The position numbers and the translations under genes are program-made. From Deltaproteobacteria bacterium (GTDB taxonomy: Bacteria > Desulfobacterota > DSM-4660 > Desulfatiglandales > HGW-15): 35,169 bases of DNA. The DNA is taken from contig JAGVAP010000130.1 in assembly GCA_020060215.1 (NCBI GenBank), positions 1 to 35,169 of the forward strand. Reading direction: 5' to 3'. Shown piece after piece: positions 7,840-17,191 of this stretch; within the stretch, counting starts at the first letter, position 1; every line of letters starts with the position of its first letter. Under the pieces are notes generated by a model. The model was not told the origin of the DNA. It ran no database searches and worked only from the letters and a program-made list of their open reading frames with translations.

Positions 7840-9591
7840 TTATACGGCGTCTAGAAGGGTTTGGAACATTTCAGAAGCCATGCTCACGAGCTTCGCAGCC
7901 GCCGAGTAGGCTTGCTGATACTGGATCAGGCTGGTCATTTCTTCATCCAGAGAAACCGCCGAAATATTGTCCCTCCTTGTTCTGAGTGCTTCAACGATTG
8001 TCTGATCAAAATCCTTGGATCTTGAGATGGTTTGGCTGTCGATACCGACCGAGCCGATGAATGAATGAAGATAGGAATCCAATGTTCCGGTCTGGACCGA
8101 GTTGACGGGAGACGATCCTCTATTATACGTCCATTGGTGGATTCCGACACTCTTGCTCTGCAGGGCGTCGATCGCAAGGGCGTTGGAGTTGTCTCCGGCC
8201 GCCATTTCACCAGCGGCACCCAGCCTTCCGGCTGCAATCAAGCCTTTGTTCGTCCCTAAGAGCGAATTCATGCCAATATCGTTTGCGCCGCTGCCGGTGA
8301 AAAAGGTATTGATGCCGAGCGCGGCAAGAACATTGCTTGTATCCGAGGAGAATGCAAAACTGTACCCTGCCGCTGCCGAGATGGTCAGCTTTCCGCCGGA
8401 TACGGGTGGAATTGGAAGGGCCACACCGAGTACGGCACTCAGAGCATCCGTCAGGTTGTTTAGGGTTGTTCCGGCTGCGTTGACGGGGATATTGGTCACC
8501 GTCGGAGGATTCAGGGGATTCGATAGATCATAAACCACTACATTCAAGGACCCGTTTGATACGTGACCAGAGTAGGCCAGCCCGGAGGCGGCGGTCCCCA
8601 ACGGCTGGGCAGGGTCCGCAACCGTGTAAGCGCTCGTGACCGCGCTGAAGCCCTCGGTCCCTGCGCCCTGGCTGTGGAACGAGTTGATTTGCCAGATCAG
8701 CTCATTTGCGAAGGAATCCATATCCGCCTTGTACTCGGGGATGATCTTGTCCCGCATATCGAGCCAGCCACCCAGCTTGCCCCCCGTGATTGTATCGGTG
8801 ATGTTGACCTTGGACGTACCGGAGCCGATCCATTTGATGTCATTTCCCTCCAATTTAAGAGAATATGCATCGGCTTTGCTGATGAGGACATAGCCCCTCC
8901 CGGTGGTGACCGTTATGCTCCCGTCACCACTCTCAAAGGATTTGACATCGATGTATTGTGCCAACTGGTTGAGCGCTTGACTCCTCTGGTCTCGGAGATC
9001 GTTGGGATTTCCGACGCCCTGGGTCTGGACGATCTGCTGGTTCAGGTCGGCAATGTTGGAGAGCAGGGCGTTGATCCGGTCGATGCCTGCCGTGATCGTA
9101 TTCCCAATCTGGTCCAACATCTGATTCATGTCGGAGTAAACGCTCTGAAGGCGCTCGGTCAGGAGGGATCCCCTTTCGAAAAGGATGCTTCTCTCCGACA
9201 TACCCGAGGGATTGTTGGCGAGATCCTGCCATGCGTTCCAGAAATGGGTGAGCTGAGTGCTGAGGCTTTGGTCGGAGCTCTCGTTGAAAATCGCTTCCAT
9301 GGAGCTCATGTAAGTCTCCTTTTCGGTCAGTGCCGACAAATTCGAGTTTCGGTCTCTGAGACTGATTTCGATAAAGGAGTCTGTAATCTGAATGACGCTT
9401 TGGATGGTGACGCCCCTTCCGAGCATGACCCCTCCGAGCGGGGCGGCGTCTTTTGCTTGCAGAACCGCCGTCTGCCGGGTATAGCCCGGAGTGTTCACGT
9501 TGGCGATGTTGTGGCTCGCCACATCGATGGCGTACTTCTGAGTCAGCAGGGCTTCCTTGGCGATTTCCAGGACAAGGCCGAGTCCGCTCAT
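7840..9591 (-). CDS. flgK: Flagellar hook-associated protein 1
   Basis: A 583-residue FlgK, the junction protein between hook and filament. The N-terminal rod/hook signature is complete (ALLTQKYAIDVASHNIANVN followed by TPGYTRQ). A coiled region at about 135-200 contains the usual LNQQIVQTQG and DLRDQRSQALNQL segments. The C-terminus ends with SLDEEMTSLIQYQQAYSAAA, the D0 helix pattern. The start at 9591 (ATG AGC) is preferred over a TTG two codons upstream because a GAGG ribosome site is well spaced. It overlaps flgN by the 4-base ATGA, so the two are translationally coupled. It is exported through the flagellar type III system with FlgN as chaperone. Confidence 0.96.
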   Translation of the reverse strand: MSGLGLVLEIAKEALLTQKYAIDVASHNIANVNTPGYTRQTAVLQAKDAAPLGGVMLGRGVTIQSVIQITDSFIEISLRDRNSNLSALTEKETYMSSMEAIFNESSDQSLSTQLTHFWNAWQDLANNPSGMSERSILFERGSLLTERLQSVYSDMNQMLDQIGNTITAGIDRINALLSNIADLNQQIVQTQGVGNPNDLRDQRSQALNQLAQYIDVKSFESGDGSITVTTGRGYVLISKADAYSLKLEGNDIKWIGSGTSKVNITDTITGGKLGGWLDMRDKIIPEYKADMDSFANELIWQINSFHSQGAGTEGFSAVTSAYTVADPAQPLGTAASGLAYSGHVSNGSLNVVVYDLSNPLNPPTVTNIPVNAAGTTLNNLTDALSAVLGVALPIPPVSGGKLTISAAAGYSFAFSSDTSNVLAALGINTFFTGSGANDIGMNSLLGTNKGLIAAGRLGAAGEMAAGDNSNALAIDALQSKSVGIHQWTYNRGSSPVNSVQTGTLDSYLHSFIGSVGIDSQTISRSKDFDQTIVEALRTRRDNISAVSLDEEMTSLIQYQQAYSAAAKLVSMASEMFQTLLDAV

Positions 9592-9995
9592 GGCCAAACC
9601 TCGCTCTCGAAAATCAGGTTTGAAGCAGGCCTTTGCCTTTTCACGATCGACTCATAGGAGCATTGCGGCCTGGCGTTCGAAGTAAATACGGAGATGATCT
9701 CGTCAATGAAAGGGAGGGTTTCCTCGATGAAGGAGACGTTTTCCCGAACACTTCTTCCGATCTCGCGCTTCAGGCTGTGGATCTCCAGGCCCAGACGTCG
9801 GAGCACGGGGGAATCGGGTTCCTGCCTATCGGCAAACTCCGCATCGCACCTGGAGATCTCTTCATCCGTCTCCTGAATGCAGACAAGGAGCCGCTGCTTC
9901 TCCTCCACCATGGTCCAGAGGCCCCTGACATCCAGATGGATGAGATTTTCCCTTTCGAGATTCAAACAATCGAGCAACGAACGAAGGAGGGACAC
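9588..9995 (-). CDS. flgN: Flagellar export chaperone FlgN-like protein
   Basis: A 135-residue, mostly helical and acidic protein with the FlgN layout: an early L-x-x-E-x-x-x-L pattern (LDCLNLERENLIHLD), a K/E-rich helix with EEKQRLLVCIQETDEEI, and a helix leading to a variable tail. FlgN binds FlgK and FlgL before export. Identification is by helix pattern, length and its position directly before flgK with a 4-base overlap. It begins with GTG at 9995, behind AGGAAAAG; a stop codon six bases upstream excludes any longer form. Confidence 0.75.
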   Translation of the reverse strand: MSLLRSLLDCLNLERENLIHLDVRGLWTMVEEKQRLLVCIQETDEEISRCDAEFADRQEPDSPVLRRLGLEIHSLKREIGRSVRENVSFIEETLPFIDEIISVFTSNARPQCSYESIVKRQRPASNLIFESEVWP

Positions 9996-10292
9996 CTTTT
10001 CCTAGACTGGCTCTTCGATTTCTTTTTGGATGGACGCTTCCATGGCATTTTCCTCTTTCTTCATCGGCCTTGAAAATGTTTGCCTAAGTCCTGTCTTTCT
10101 CCTAAGTGTTTCCTGTGGGGAGCAGCCAGTCCAGGAACCCCAGGCTGTTTTGAACAGGGGTAAGGACCCAGGGCGGAGAGACTCTCTTTCAGCCACCGGT
10201 GCGCGGACGGGTCTTCCCGCTCCAAAATCTCCAGGTAGACCTTAGGAAAGGATAAGGTGTCATGGAGTCTCCAACCTCAAACCCTATCGCTT
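9996..10292 (-). other. Gap between flgE and flgN with possible gene remnant
   Basis: About 297 bases. One minus-strand frame stays open for roughly 65 codons (about 10273-10070) and reads like protein (for example PKVYLEILEREDPSAHRWLK), but it has no start codon or ribosome site. A 13-codon frame starting at ATG 10041 sits directly before flgN and has an AAAGAGG site. The anti-sigma factor gene flgM, often located here, was not recognised. Confidence 0.3.
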
Positions 10293-11699
10293 CTACCTTT
10301 TGAGATTGATCAGTTCCTGCAACATCTGATCGACGACCGTGATGATCTTGGAGTTGGCCTGAAAACCCCGCTGGGTCGAGATCATTTTGACGAACTCCGT
10401 CGCTATATCCACGTTCGACTGCTCCAGGGAGTTCGGGGCAATGCTTCCTAGCCCATTAGTCCCCGGGCGGTTGGTGATTGCATCTCCGCTCTCTCGGGTG
10501 GCTTTGAAGAGGTTTCCTCCGACTTTATAGAGCCCTTGTTCATTGGTGAATTTGGCGAGTGCCACCCTAAAGAGGGGAAGGAGCTGACCGTTGGAGTAGG
10601 CCCCTGTGACCACCCCATCCACGTTCACGTTGACTCCCTGCAGGTCCCCTGCCCCGTATCCGTTGGCCGACTGAAAGGTGGTTGTGGAGGCCCGTGAAAA
10701 TTGAGAGGTGGAAAGAGACCCGTGCACCCAGCTTGAGCCGCTGTAGCGTGACCCGAAGTCGATCCCGATGGACATTGGGCTGCCGCTGATGAACGCCGAG
10801 GAAAATGTGAAGTATCCGTCCGTGAGATCGGTGCCTTCATTCCTGAGTGTCCATGTTCCGTCCCCGTTATTGATACTCATGTCAATATCGGTGATGACTC
10901 CCGAACCGCTGTTGAACTGAATCAGTCCTCTGGCAAGCAGTCCTGTACGTAAAAGATCCGTCACCGTCCTTTTGTCCTCGTCAGGATTGCAGGTTACGAT
11001 GTACTCGTAGCAAGACCCAGTAGCCGCCTTATCGAAATAGATGGTGATGTCATGGGTGCTTCCTAACGAATCGTATACCTTGAGGCAGGTCTGGTACTCA
11101 TAGGCGGTCTCTCCTAGGGGCGGACTCGCAGTGCCGTTCCATGCCTCGGAAAGGGAAGTATCGCTTCCTGCGGAGGCATCCTTTCCATTAGAGTTCAAGT
11201 TGACAATAACCTCCACCTTTGAGGTTTCCTGAGGGGGAGAGGTGAAGGAACTGAGTACGATATCACGCACAGAGCCCACATCTTGGCCCTCTTGATCCAA
11301 AGCCCAGCCCTGAACTACATACCCCTCCGGATTAATGAGATGACCGTCGCTGCTGAACCGGAAATTCCCGGCCCTGGTATAGAAAAGATTGTCGCTATCC
11401 GCTTCCCTCATGACAAAAAAGCCTTTTCCTCCGATCGCGAGGTCGGTGGTTCTGCCGGTGGATTCAAAAGAGCCCTGCTCAAAGGAGCTGTAGATGTCGC
11501 CTAGGGCGGTTCCCCTTCCCACCTGAGATGTTCCGGACATCGTGGAAGTGGATTGACTGATCAGATCCTGAAATGTGAACGTGCTGCCCTTGAATCCGAC
11601 AGTGTTCAGGTTGGCGATGTTGTCGCCGATGATCTGCATGGCATTTCCCAGTGTGCTCAACCCGCTGATCCCAGAGAAAAGTGCGCTCGAAAGTGCCAT
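10293..11699 (-). CDS. flgE: Flagellar hook protein
   Basis: A 468-residue FlgE that polymerises into the hook. The N-terminus carries the rod/hook signature (SGISGLSTLGNAMQIIGDNI then ANLNTVGFKGS) and the DLAIGGKGFFVMR segment. The C-terminus has the typical NSLEQSNVDIATEFVKMIST followed by QRGFQANSKIITVVDQML. The variable middle (about 150-370) is serine/threonine-rich, as expected for the surface domain. Length is in the usual 400-500 range. A sigma-54-type promoter lies about 195 bases upstream. A 297-base gap separates it from flgN. fliD is transcribed divergently. Confidence 0.95.
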   Translation of the reverse strand: MALSSALFSGISGLSTLGNAMQIIGDNIANLNTVGFKGSTFTFQDLISQSTSTMSGTSQVGRGTALGDIYSSFEQGSFESTGRTTDLAIGGKGFFVMREADSDNLFYTRAGNFRFSSDGHLINPEGYVVQGWALDQEGQDVGSVRDIVLSSFTSPPQETSKVEVIVNLNSNGKDASAGSDTSLSEAWNGTASPPLGETAYEYQTCLKVYDSLGSTHDITIYFDKAATGSCYEYIVTCNPDEDKRTVTDLLRTGLLARGLIQFNSGSGVITDIDMSINNGDGTWTLRNEGTDLTDGYFTFSSAFISGSPMSIGIDFGSRYSGSSWVHGSLSTSQFSRASTTTFQSANGYGAGDLQGVNVNVDGVVTGAYSNGQLLPLFRVALAKFTNEQGLYKVGGNLFKATRESGDAITNRPGTNGLGSIAPNSLEQSNVDIATEFVKMISTQRGFQANSKIITVVDQMLQELINLKR

Positions 11700-12150
11700 T
11701 TCTTATCCTTTCATAAGTATGGGCTATAACTTCCGCAAAATGGCTCAGCTGTGAGATACCTGTGGGCGACCTCAGAGACACACACCCCCTCGGAGCCAAG
11801 TTCTTTCCGAGGAAATGAGGTGCCCCTCCTTTCTTTCATCTATTCCTCTTTCAAGATGTCCACTCATTGACTTCCGTGCTGTCGAGTGGTGTGCAATGTC
11901 TGTGCCGCAGAATCGATGGGAAAGTTATCAATTACTTACACATGCGTAGCACCCGTTTGAATTCCAGGGTGGGCAAACTCTGCCTCCCCGGAAAGAAAAC
12001 GGGAAAAAACTTCCACGCATTTCATATGGCATAGCTGCAAAAGGGGAAGGAAGAAAGTCTTTAAGTTCATGGCCAATATGACGATTTTGATTGCATAGTC
12101 GGAAAGACTTTTCAGCTGCTCCGCAAATCCAGTCTTATGGAGTTCGGCTC
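11700..12150. other. Divergent regulatory region between flgE and fliD
   Basis: About 450 bases without a supported gene. It carries one good sigma-54 site for flgE at 11892-11906 on the minus strand. A near match on the plus strand (TGGCATAGCTGCA around 12028) has the wrong spacing for sigma-54. No sigma-28 promoter could be supported for fliD. Confidence 0.5.
11892..11906 (-). promoter_or_regulatory. Sigma-54-type promoter for flgE
   Basis: The minus strand reads GGCAC-AGACA-TTGCA. The GG of the -24 element and the GC of the -12 element have the exact 12-base offset of the RpoN consensus. This predicts a start near 11881 and a leader of about 180 bases. Sigma-54 control of hook genes is common in flagellated Proteobacteria and relatives. 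Confidence 0.65.
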
Positions 12151-15100
12151 ATGCCAACGAGCACCATTTTAATAAGCGGCGTTGCAAGCGGTATCGACTG
12201 GAGAAGCATGGTCGATCAGTTGATTGCAGTAGACCGCAGGCCTGTCAACCTCGTAACGAGCCAAAAGACGGACTCCGAAAACAAACTTAAAGAGTGGCAA
12301 ACCCTCAATACCAAGCTACTAGCCCTCAAGACGGCGTCGGAAGCTCTGACACGCCCTGAGAACTTCTACGTCTACACCCCTTCTCTAAACACCAACAGCA
12401 GTACGGTGCAGGGGAGGGATCTCCTTTCGGTTTCCACCACCGAAACGGCCAATGTAGGAAGCTATACGATCAAGGTGACGAATCTTGCCTCTGCCCAGAA
12501 GCTTTCCTCGAATCCCTTTTCTTCCCAGACCCAGAAACTGGGGAGCGCTTATGCCGGCAAGATCATTATTAACGGCAAAGCATTAAGCATCAGCGAAAAC
12601 GACACGCTGGCCAATGTGGCTCGCAACATCAACGCTCTCAACAGCGGCACGGACCCGATCGGCGTGACGGCCACGGTGATCAGTTACGGAGCAAACGATT
12701 ACCGACTCATCCTCACCAGTGAGACCACGGGAGCCGCCGGGATAAGCCTTCTGAATGGATCGTCGGCAAACTTGGTTCAGAAATTCGGGTGGAAAGACAA
12801 TCAGATACCCAATATAAAAAATTCCATAACGAATGGAGCCCAAAGCGATATATTCAGCAACAGCAGCTTGATCATCAAGTCTCTTCTCGGTTTGACCACA
12901 GGAGAGGCGTCTACAGGCTCCCTTACCATCGACGGCACGGCCGTCAGCATCGACCTTTCATCGCAATCGCTCAGCGGAATCAAGGATGCCATCAATTCGG
13001 CCATGGTCGCGGCTGGGAAGGGGAACCGAATTGTAGCGTCGGTGGTTCCTGAAACCGTAAGCGGCTCTACGCGTTACCGGCTTCAGATCGAAGGGACACA
13101 GGCATTCACCGACGAAAAGAACGTCCTGAACACCCTGGGCATCCTCGACCACAATAGTACAACCGTCACGGGCAAAATCTCCGCCAATTCCATGACCGTC
13201 AACGGGAAATATATCACCGCAGATACATTGCTCACCGATATCGACGGCTATATCTCCCACGTTGAGGGCGACAATATTCATTTTACGGGCACGAAAACAG
13301 GAGGGGAGACCGTGGACTCCGTGTTCTCCATCTCGGGTTCCACCAGAGTTTCCGATCTCCTGAGCGCGATCGAAACACAATATGCCGCCAACGATGGCGA
13401 CGTCGTAGCCTGTCTTACCGCCGACGGGAAGATACGGGTGGACGATATGGCAGGTGGAGGAAGCCTTTCCGTGACGCTTGCGGCCGGCATTACCAATGGA
13501 CAGCTCGAATTTGTTGCCGGTAATGCCGCTTTTGGGGATGCATCCGCTCGCCAGAGGGAAATCGTGGCAGGAAAAGATGCATCCCTTCAGGTGGACGGGA
13601 TGACAGTGACCAGATCCTCCAACACCATCAGTGACGTTCTTGAGGGCGTGACGCTGAACCTTCTCAAAGAGGATCAAGACACAACGGTCACCCTGAAGAT
13701 CGATCAGGACATAGAGGCCGTGAAGGCAAAGATCCAGGACTTCATATCCAAGCGCAACGACGTTATGTCTTATATCAACTCTCAGTTTGCCTACGACACC
13801 GATAATAAAAAGACCGGAGGCGTGCTCTTCGGGGACGGGACCCTATCCTCAGTAAAGTCGGACCTGACCTCCATCCTCACGCAGTTTATCCGTGGCGTGA
13901 ACAGCAGCTTCTCAATGCTCAGCATGGTTGGAATCACCTCGGATAAAAACCTGCAGCTCAGCATGGAGGGGAGCACCCTGGACCGTTATCTGAACAGCAA
14001 TTTCAACGATATCGTGTCTCTCTTTTCCGGGATGGGCACCACCTCAAGCAGCACCCTCTGTTATATCAGTCACGCAAGGGACTCGGCCGCGGGAACCTAT
14101 GCCGTTCATATCGGCCGCGCTGCGACTCAGGCTTCCGAGACCGGCAGTGTCGACCTCTCTGCTGGCGGCGCTGCCGGTACCTTGACCATCACACAAAGCA
14201 ATAGTACCGCTACAGTTACGATTACGAGCGGTATGACCTTGTCGGACATAGAGAACGCCATCAATACCGAACTGAGTTCCGAATACGCCCAAACCTTGGT
14301 GGGCGATCAACACCTCAGGACCGGAGGGGCTGCAATAACAGCCCAGACAAAATGGGCCGACATTGACGGGGTAATACTGGCCGATGACGATTCGATTTCC
14401 TTCTCGGGGACCAATAGAAAGGGAACTACGGTCTCGGGAACCTACACAATCAGGGACGTCAACACCGGTACCATCGAGGGCCTCCTTTCCGCAATCCAGT
14501 CGGCCTACTCAAACGATGTAACCGCCAGCATAGACACCTCCGGAAGGATTGTGCTGACGGACAAATCGATTGGGTCCAGCCAGATCTCCATCTCCATCGC
14601 CGGTCCTGTTGGAAAGGGTTTGGACTTCGGTGCTGTGGATGTCACAGCAGGAGCAGGCGACGGCAGCCAAGTGGGCCGCTATGCCATGTCTCTGACCGCA
14701 ACGGATGACGGCAGCAACCATCTTGTGCTCAGGAGCAACGATTACGGAAGCACGAGCTTCACGATCTCCCAGGACACCTCGGACAACAATTACGATTGCA
14801 TCATCCACACCACGACCGGGAACACAACCGCCTCCACGGACGGCGCCGTCTTCATCGATTCCTCCACCACCTGGTCCGACCTCTCCGGCGCCAATGTCTC
14901 TAATGGTGATACGATCACCATCTCCGGGAAAGCCAGGGATGGCCTCACGGATATCAGCGGCACCTATACCATCTCGAACAGAACAGGCGACACGGTACAA
15001 GACCTGCTCACGGTTATTCAAAATGCTTACAGCGCTCAAGGGACGACCGTGAATGCGGTCTTAAGAGACGGGAAAATTTATGTGGAAGACACCGCGCCCG

Positions 15101-15642
15101 GGGCATCCTCCATCGCTCTTACCCTTACTTCCAACAATGAAGGCGGGGGCAGTCTCAACCTCGGCACATTCGATCAGACGACCGAGAGAAACCTCGATTT
15201 TGGGCTTATCAACGGCACCGTATCGGGCCAGAACGTTGCCGGAACTATCAACGGAGAAGCGGCAACCGGGTCCGGGCAGGTGCTCAAGGGCAATAGCGGG
15301 AACTCCAGCACGTCAGGACTAGCTGTCAAGTACTCCGGTTGTGACAACAACGTGGATGCCGGAAGTATTACCCTAACCCTCGGGGTTGCAGAGCTCCATA
15401 CAAGAAGCCTCTTCAACATCATAGACCCGATCGAAGGTTATGTGCCCTTCAAGCAGAAATCTATTCAGGACAGCATCAGCCGCATGCAAAGTAGTATCGA
15501 CCAGGTGCAGGATCGACTCGAACGAAAACAGCAGGCGATGATTGACCGCTTTGTGCAGATGGAAATGGCCCTTTCCAGAATTCAGAGCCAGAGCAATTGG
15601 CTGAGCTCTCAACTCACTACGGCTTATCAGGCTTGGAAATAG
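12151..15642 (+). CDS. fliD: Flagellar filament cap protein, oversized with three internal repeats
   Basis: A 1163-residue FliD; typical members have 450-700 residues. The FliD N-terminal domain is clear (SGVASGIDWRSMVDQLIAVD and a coiled helix to about residue 65). The C-terminus is a long coiled coil (SISRMQSSIDQVQDRLERKQ onward). The extra length comes from inserted domains. A unit of about 90-100 residues occurs three times, near residues 355-446, 728-818 and 899-993. Each has a W/L-x-D-I/L-x-G start, an I-x-F/I-S/T-G strand, a D-L/G-L-x-x-I-x-x-x-Y helix and a G-K/R-I-x-V-x-D strand. The start at 12151 is preferred over the upstream TTG at 12091, which adds 20 unrelated residues. No fliS follows it, which is unusual. 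The repeats probably enlarge the exposed part of the cap; a role in adhesion is possible. Confidence 0.9.
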   Translation: MPTSTILISGVASGIDWRSMVDQLIAVDRRPVNLVTSQKTDSENKLKEWQTLNTKLLALKTASEALTRPENFYVYTPSLNTNSSTVQGRDLLSVSTTETANVGSYTIKVTNLASAQKLSSNPFSSQTQKLGSAYAGKIIINGKALSISENDTLANVARNINALNSGTDPIGVTATVISYGANDYRLILTSETTGAAGISLLNGSSANLVQKFGWKDNQIPNIKNSITNGAQSDIFSNSSLIIKSLLGLTTGEASTGSLTIDGTAVSIDLSSQSLSGIKDAINSAMVAAGKGNRIVASVVPETVSGSTRYRLQIEGTQAFTDEKNVLNTLGILDHNSTTVTGKISANSMTVNGKYITADTLLTDIDGYISHVEGDNIHFTGTKTGGETVDSVFSISGSTRVSDLLSAIETQYAANDGDVVACLTADGKIRVDDMAGGGSLSVTLAAGITNGQLEFVAGNAAFGDASARQREIVAGKDASLQVDGMTVTRSSNTISDVLEGVTLNLLKEDQDTTVTLKIDQDIEAVKAKIQDFISKRNDVMSYINSQFAYDTDNKKTGGVLFGDGTLSSVKSDLTSILTQFIRGVNSSFSMLSMVGITSDKNLQLSMEGSTLDRYLNSNFNDIVSLFSGMGTTSSSTLCYISHARDSAAGTYAVHIGRAATQASETGSVDLSAGGAAGTLTITQSNSTATVTITSGMTLSDIENAINTELSSEYAQTLVGDQHLRTGGAAITAQTKWADIDGVILADDDSISFSGTNRKGTTVSGTYTIRDVNTGTIEGLLSAIQSAYSNDVTASIDTSGRIVLTDKSIGSSQISISIAGPVGKGLDFGAVDVTAGAGDGSQVGRYAMSLTATDDGSNHLVLRSNDYGSTSFTISQDTSDNNYDCIIHTTTGNTTASTDGAVFIDSSTTWSDLSGANVSNGDTITISGKARDGLTDISGTYTISNRTGDTVQDLLTVIQNAYSAQGTTVNAVLRDGKIYVEDTAPGASSIALTLTSNNEGGGSLNLGTFDQTTERNLDFGLINGTVSGQNVAGTINGEAATGSGQVLKGNSGNSSTSGLAVKYSGCDNNVDAGSITLTLGVAELHTRSLFNIIDPIEGYVPFKQKSIQDSISRMQSSIDQVQDRLERKQQAMIDRFVQMEMALSRIQSQSNWLSSQLTTAYQAWK

Positions 15643-15981
15643 TCCGACATAGATGAATGATCTATTCCGTTTCGGGCTGTCGAACATCACCTGTCTCTAC
15701 CTTTCTTACCACAGCTGGCCGGCCCTCGGCATCATAACTTCAGCGGCTCCAATGGGATCGCCAATTTCGTCCCGGTAGCGACTCCCTTGTTCGTCCTGAT
15801 GGGGACATCATAATCAAGACGGCAGCACCAGAACTGAGTCCTGGCAGGGGTCGTTAGCCTCGATGGCAGTTCCAATGTGATGTCAAATCGGTTTTCCAAA
15901 AGGTGTGCGTGCTTCGGCTTTCATCGGAAATGTGATATGTTTGCCGAGTCTTGATCCGATTGATAGAGGAGGGACTACCCG
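15643..15981. other. Intergenic stretch, possible short minus-strand remnant
   Basis: About 340 bases between fliD and the GalT-like gene. On the minus strand a frame of about 55 codons (15899-15732, only a TTG to start) reads like protein around RLDYDVPIRTNKGVATGTKL. No ribosome site or family could be assigned. No clear fliD terminator is seen. Confidence 0.25.
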
Positions 15982-17007
15982 GTGCTCCTTTTTGAAAAGC
16001 AGACGATCCATTCGCGGTTGCTGTCGCTGTCGGGAGAGGTTGTGGAAAAGCCGGTTGAGATCAGAACGAACCCCATTACCGGGCGGACCTGCCGAATCAC
16101 CATCAGCAGGGCCGAGGAACGAGAGCCGGCAACGGTCTTGCTGCCCGACCCGCCCCCGTTTGCGGAGGACCGGTCGAACTGCCCCTTCTGCTCATCCAGG
16201 GTCGACACGAATACCCCGCAGATCGTCTCCGCTCTCTGCCCGGAGGGGCGGATGAGAAAGGGATCGTCCTGTCTCTTTCCAAACCTGCTTCCCTACGGCA
16301 GCTACTCTGCAGTGAGTCTCTTCGATGACCATCACTTCGTGGAGATCGGGACGGCCTCCCTGGATGCCTATGGAAACAGCTTCCTCAACGCCGGCGACTA
16401 CCTGTCGCGGATCCTCTCCTATGACCATGACGCAATCTACATGGCCATTACCCAGAATCACCTGCCCTCAGCGGGCGGGTCCCTCATTCACCCGCACCTC
16501 CAAGTACAGGCGGATCGGGTGCCGTCCAATCATCACCGCTTCCTCAGCCGACGCGGGAAAGAATATCTTCAGGAGAGCCGCTCCCGTATTTTTCTTGACT
16601 ATTTAGACCATGAAAAACGGGAGGGCAGCCGATACATCGGCTCCACGGGTCCATGGGAATGGATGGCCGCCTTCGCCCCGGAAGGGTTTTTCGAGATATG
16701 GGGCATCCTCCCCGGAATCACCTCGATCCGCAAGGCCACACCGGAACACTGGTTCGATCTGGCCCGCGGTGTGCTCTGCGCTCAGAAATTCTACCGGAGC
16801 CTCTTCAGAAATGCCTATAACCTTGGCATCCTGTTGAACGAAGACGGTTCGGACATCCTGGATCTCCGGGCGACCCTCATTGTCCGGTCAAATTACGCGC
16901 CCTGGGTGCGAAGCGACTTTACCGGCTTCGAAGTCGTTCTGGGAGACATGGCTACATTCACTCCCCCTGAGCAAACCGCCGAACGAGCGAGACCCTTCTG
17001 GAGATGA
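15982..17007 (+). CDS. Galactose-1-phosphate uridylyltransferase-like protein (HIT superfamily)
   Basis: A 341-residue GalT-family protein. Zinc-type NCPFC lies at 66-70 (Cys67, Cys70), and the active-site motif HPHLQ at 170-174 contains the nucleophilic-type histidine His172 after a GGSLIH stretch. A second domain with FEIWGILPGITSI and NLGILLNEDG follows. These enzymes transfer a nucleotide between UDP- and hexose-1-phosphates; divergent members act on other nucleotides, so the substrate is not certain. The start is GTG at 15982, with AGAGGAGGG nine bases upstream. No gal or sugar-nucleotide genes are nearby. The HEAT-repeat gene follows 184 bases later on the same strand. Confidence 0.8.
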   Translation: MLLFEKQTIHSRLLSLSGEVVEKPVEIRTNPITGRTCRITISRAEEREPATVLLPDPPPFAEDRSNCPFCSSRVDTNTPQIVSALCPEGRMRKGSSCLFPNLLPYGSYSAVSLFDDHHFVEIGTASLDAYGNSFLNAGDYLSRILSYDHDAIYMAITQNHLPSAGGSLIHPHLQVQADRVPSNHHRFLSRRGKEYLQESRSRIFLDYLDHEKREGSRYIGSTGPWEWMAAFAPEGFFEIWGILPGITSIRKATPEHWFDLARGVLCAQKFYRSLFRNAYNLGILLNEDGSDILDLRATLIVRSNYAPWVRSDFTGFEVVLGDMATFTPPEQTAERARPFWR

Positions 17008-17154
17008 GAGGGCGCCGGATCATCTATCCCTTCGGAAAGATGCTCCAGGATCCAGCGGCTTCGCCGTCTTCCCTCTCGCCGGTCCTGGCCTTTTCAAGCG
17101 GCTGGGTTGCTTGCAGAACAAATTCCCGAGATTTATGGTTTCAGGAGAAGAGCG

Positions 17155-17169
17155 TTACCGTTCCGGTAA
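17155..17169 (+). other. Short hairpin upstream of the HEAT-repeat gene
   Basis: TTACCG-TTC-CGGTAA is a perfect 6-bp stem with a 3-base loop 22 bases before the likely start codon. No T-run follows. It could affect translation of the HEAT-repeat gene or be a small operator. Confidence 0.25.
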
Positions 17170-17191
17170 TGAGATATGAAGGTTGCAGGAG

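Noticed and set aside
8563..9657. 364-codon plus-strand open frame opposite flgK
   Set aside because: flgK on the minus strand is unambiguous; the antisense frame has low-complexity, mirror-like composition.
12026..12042. TGGCATAGCTGCA as a sigma-54 promoter for fliD
   Set aside because: The offset between GG and GC is 9, not 12 bases.
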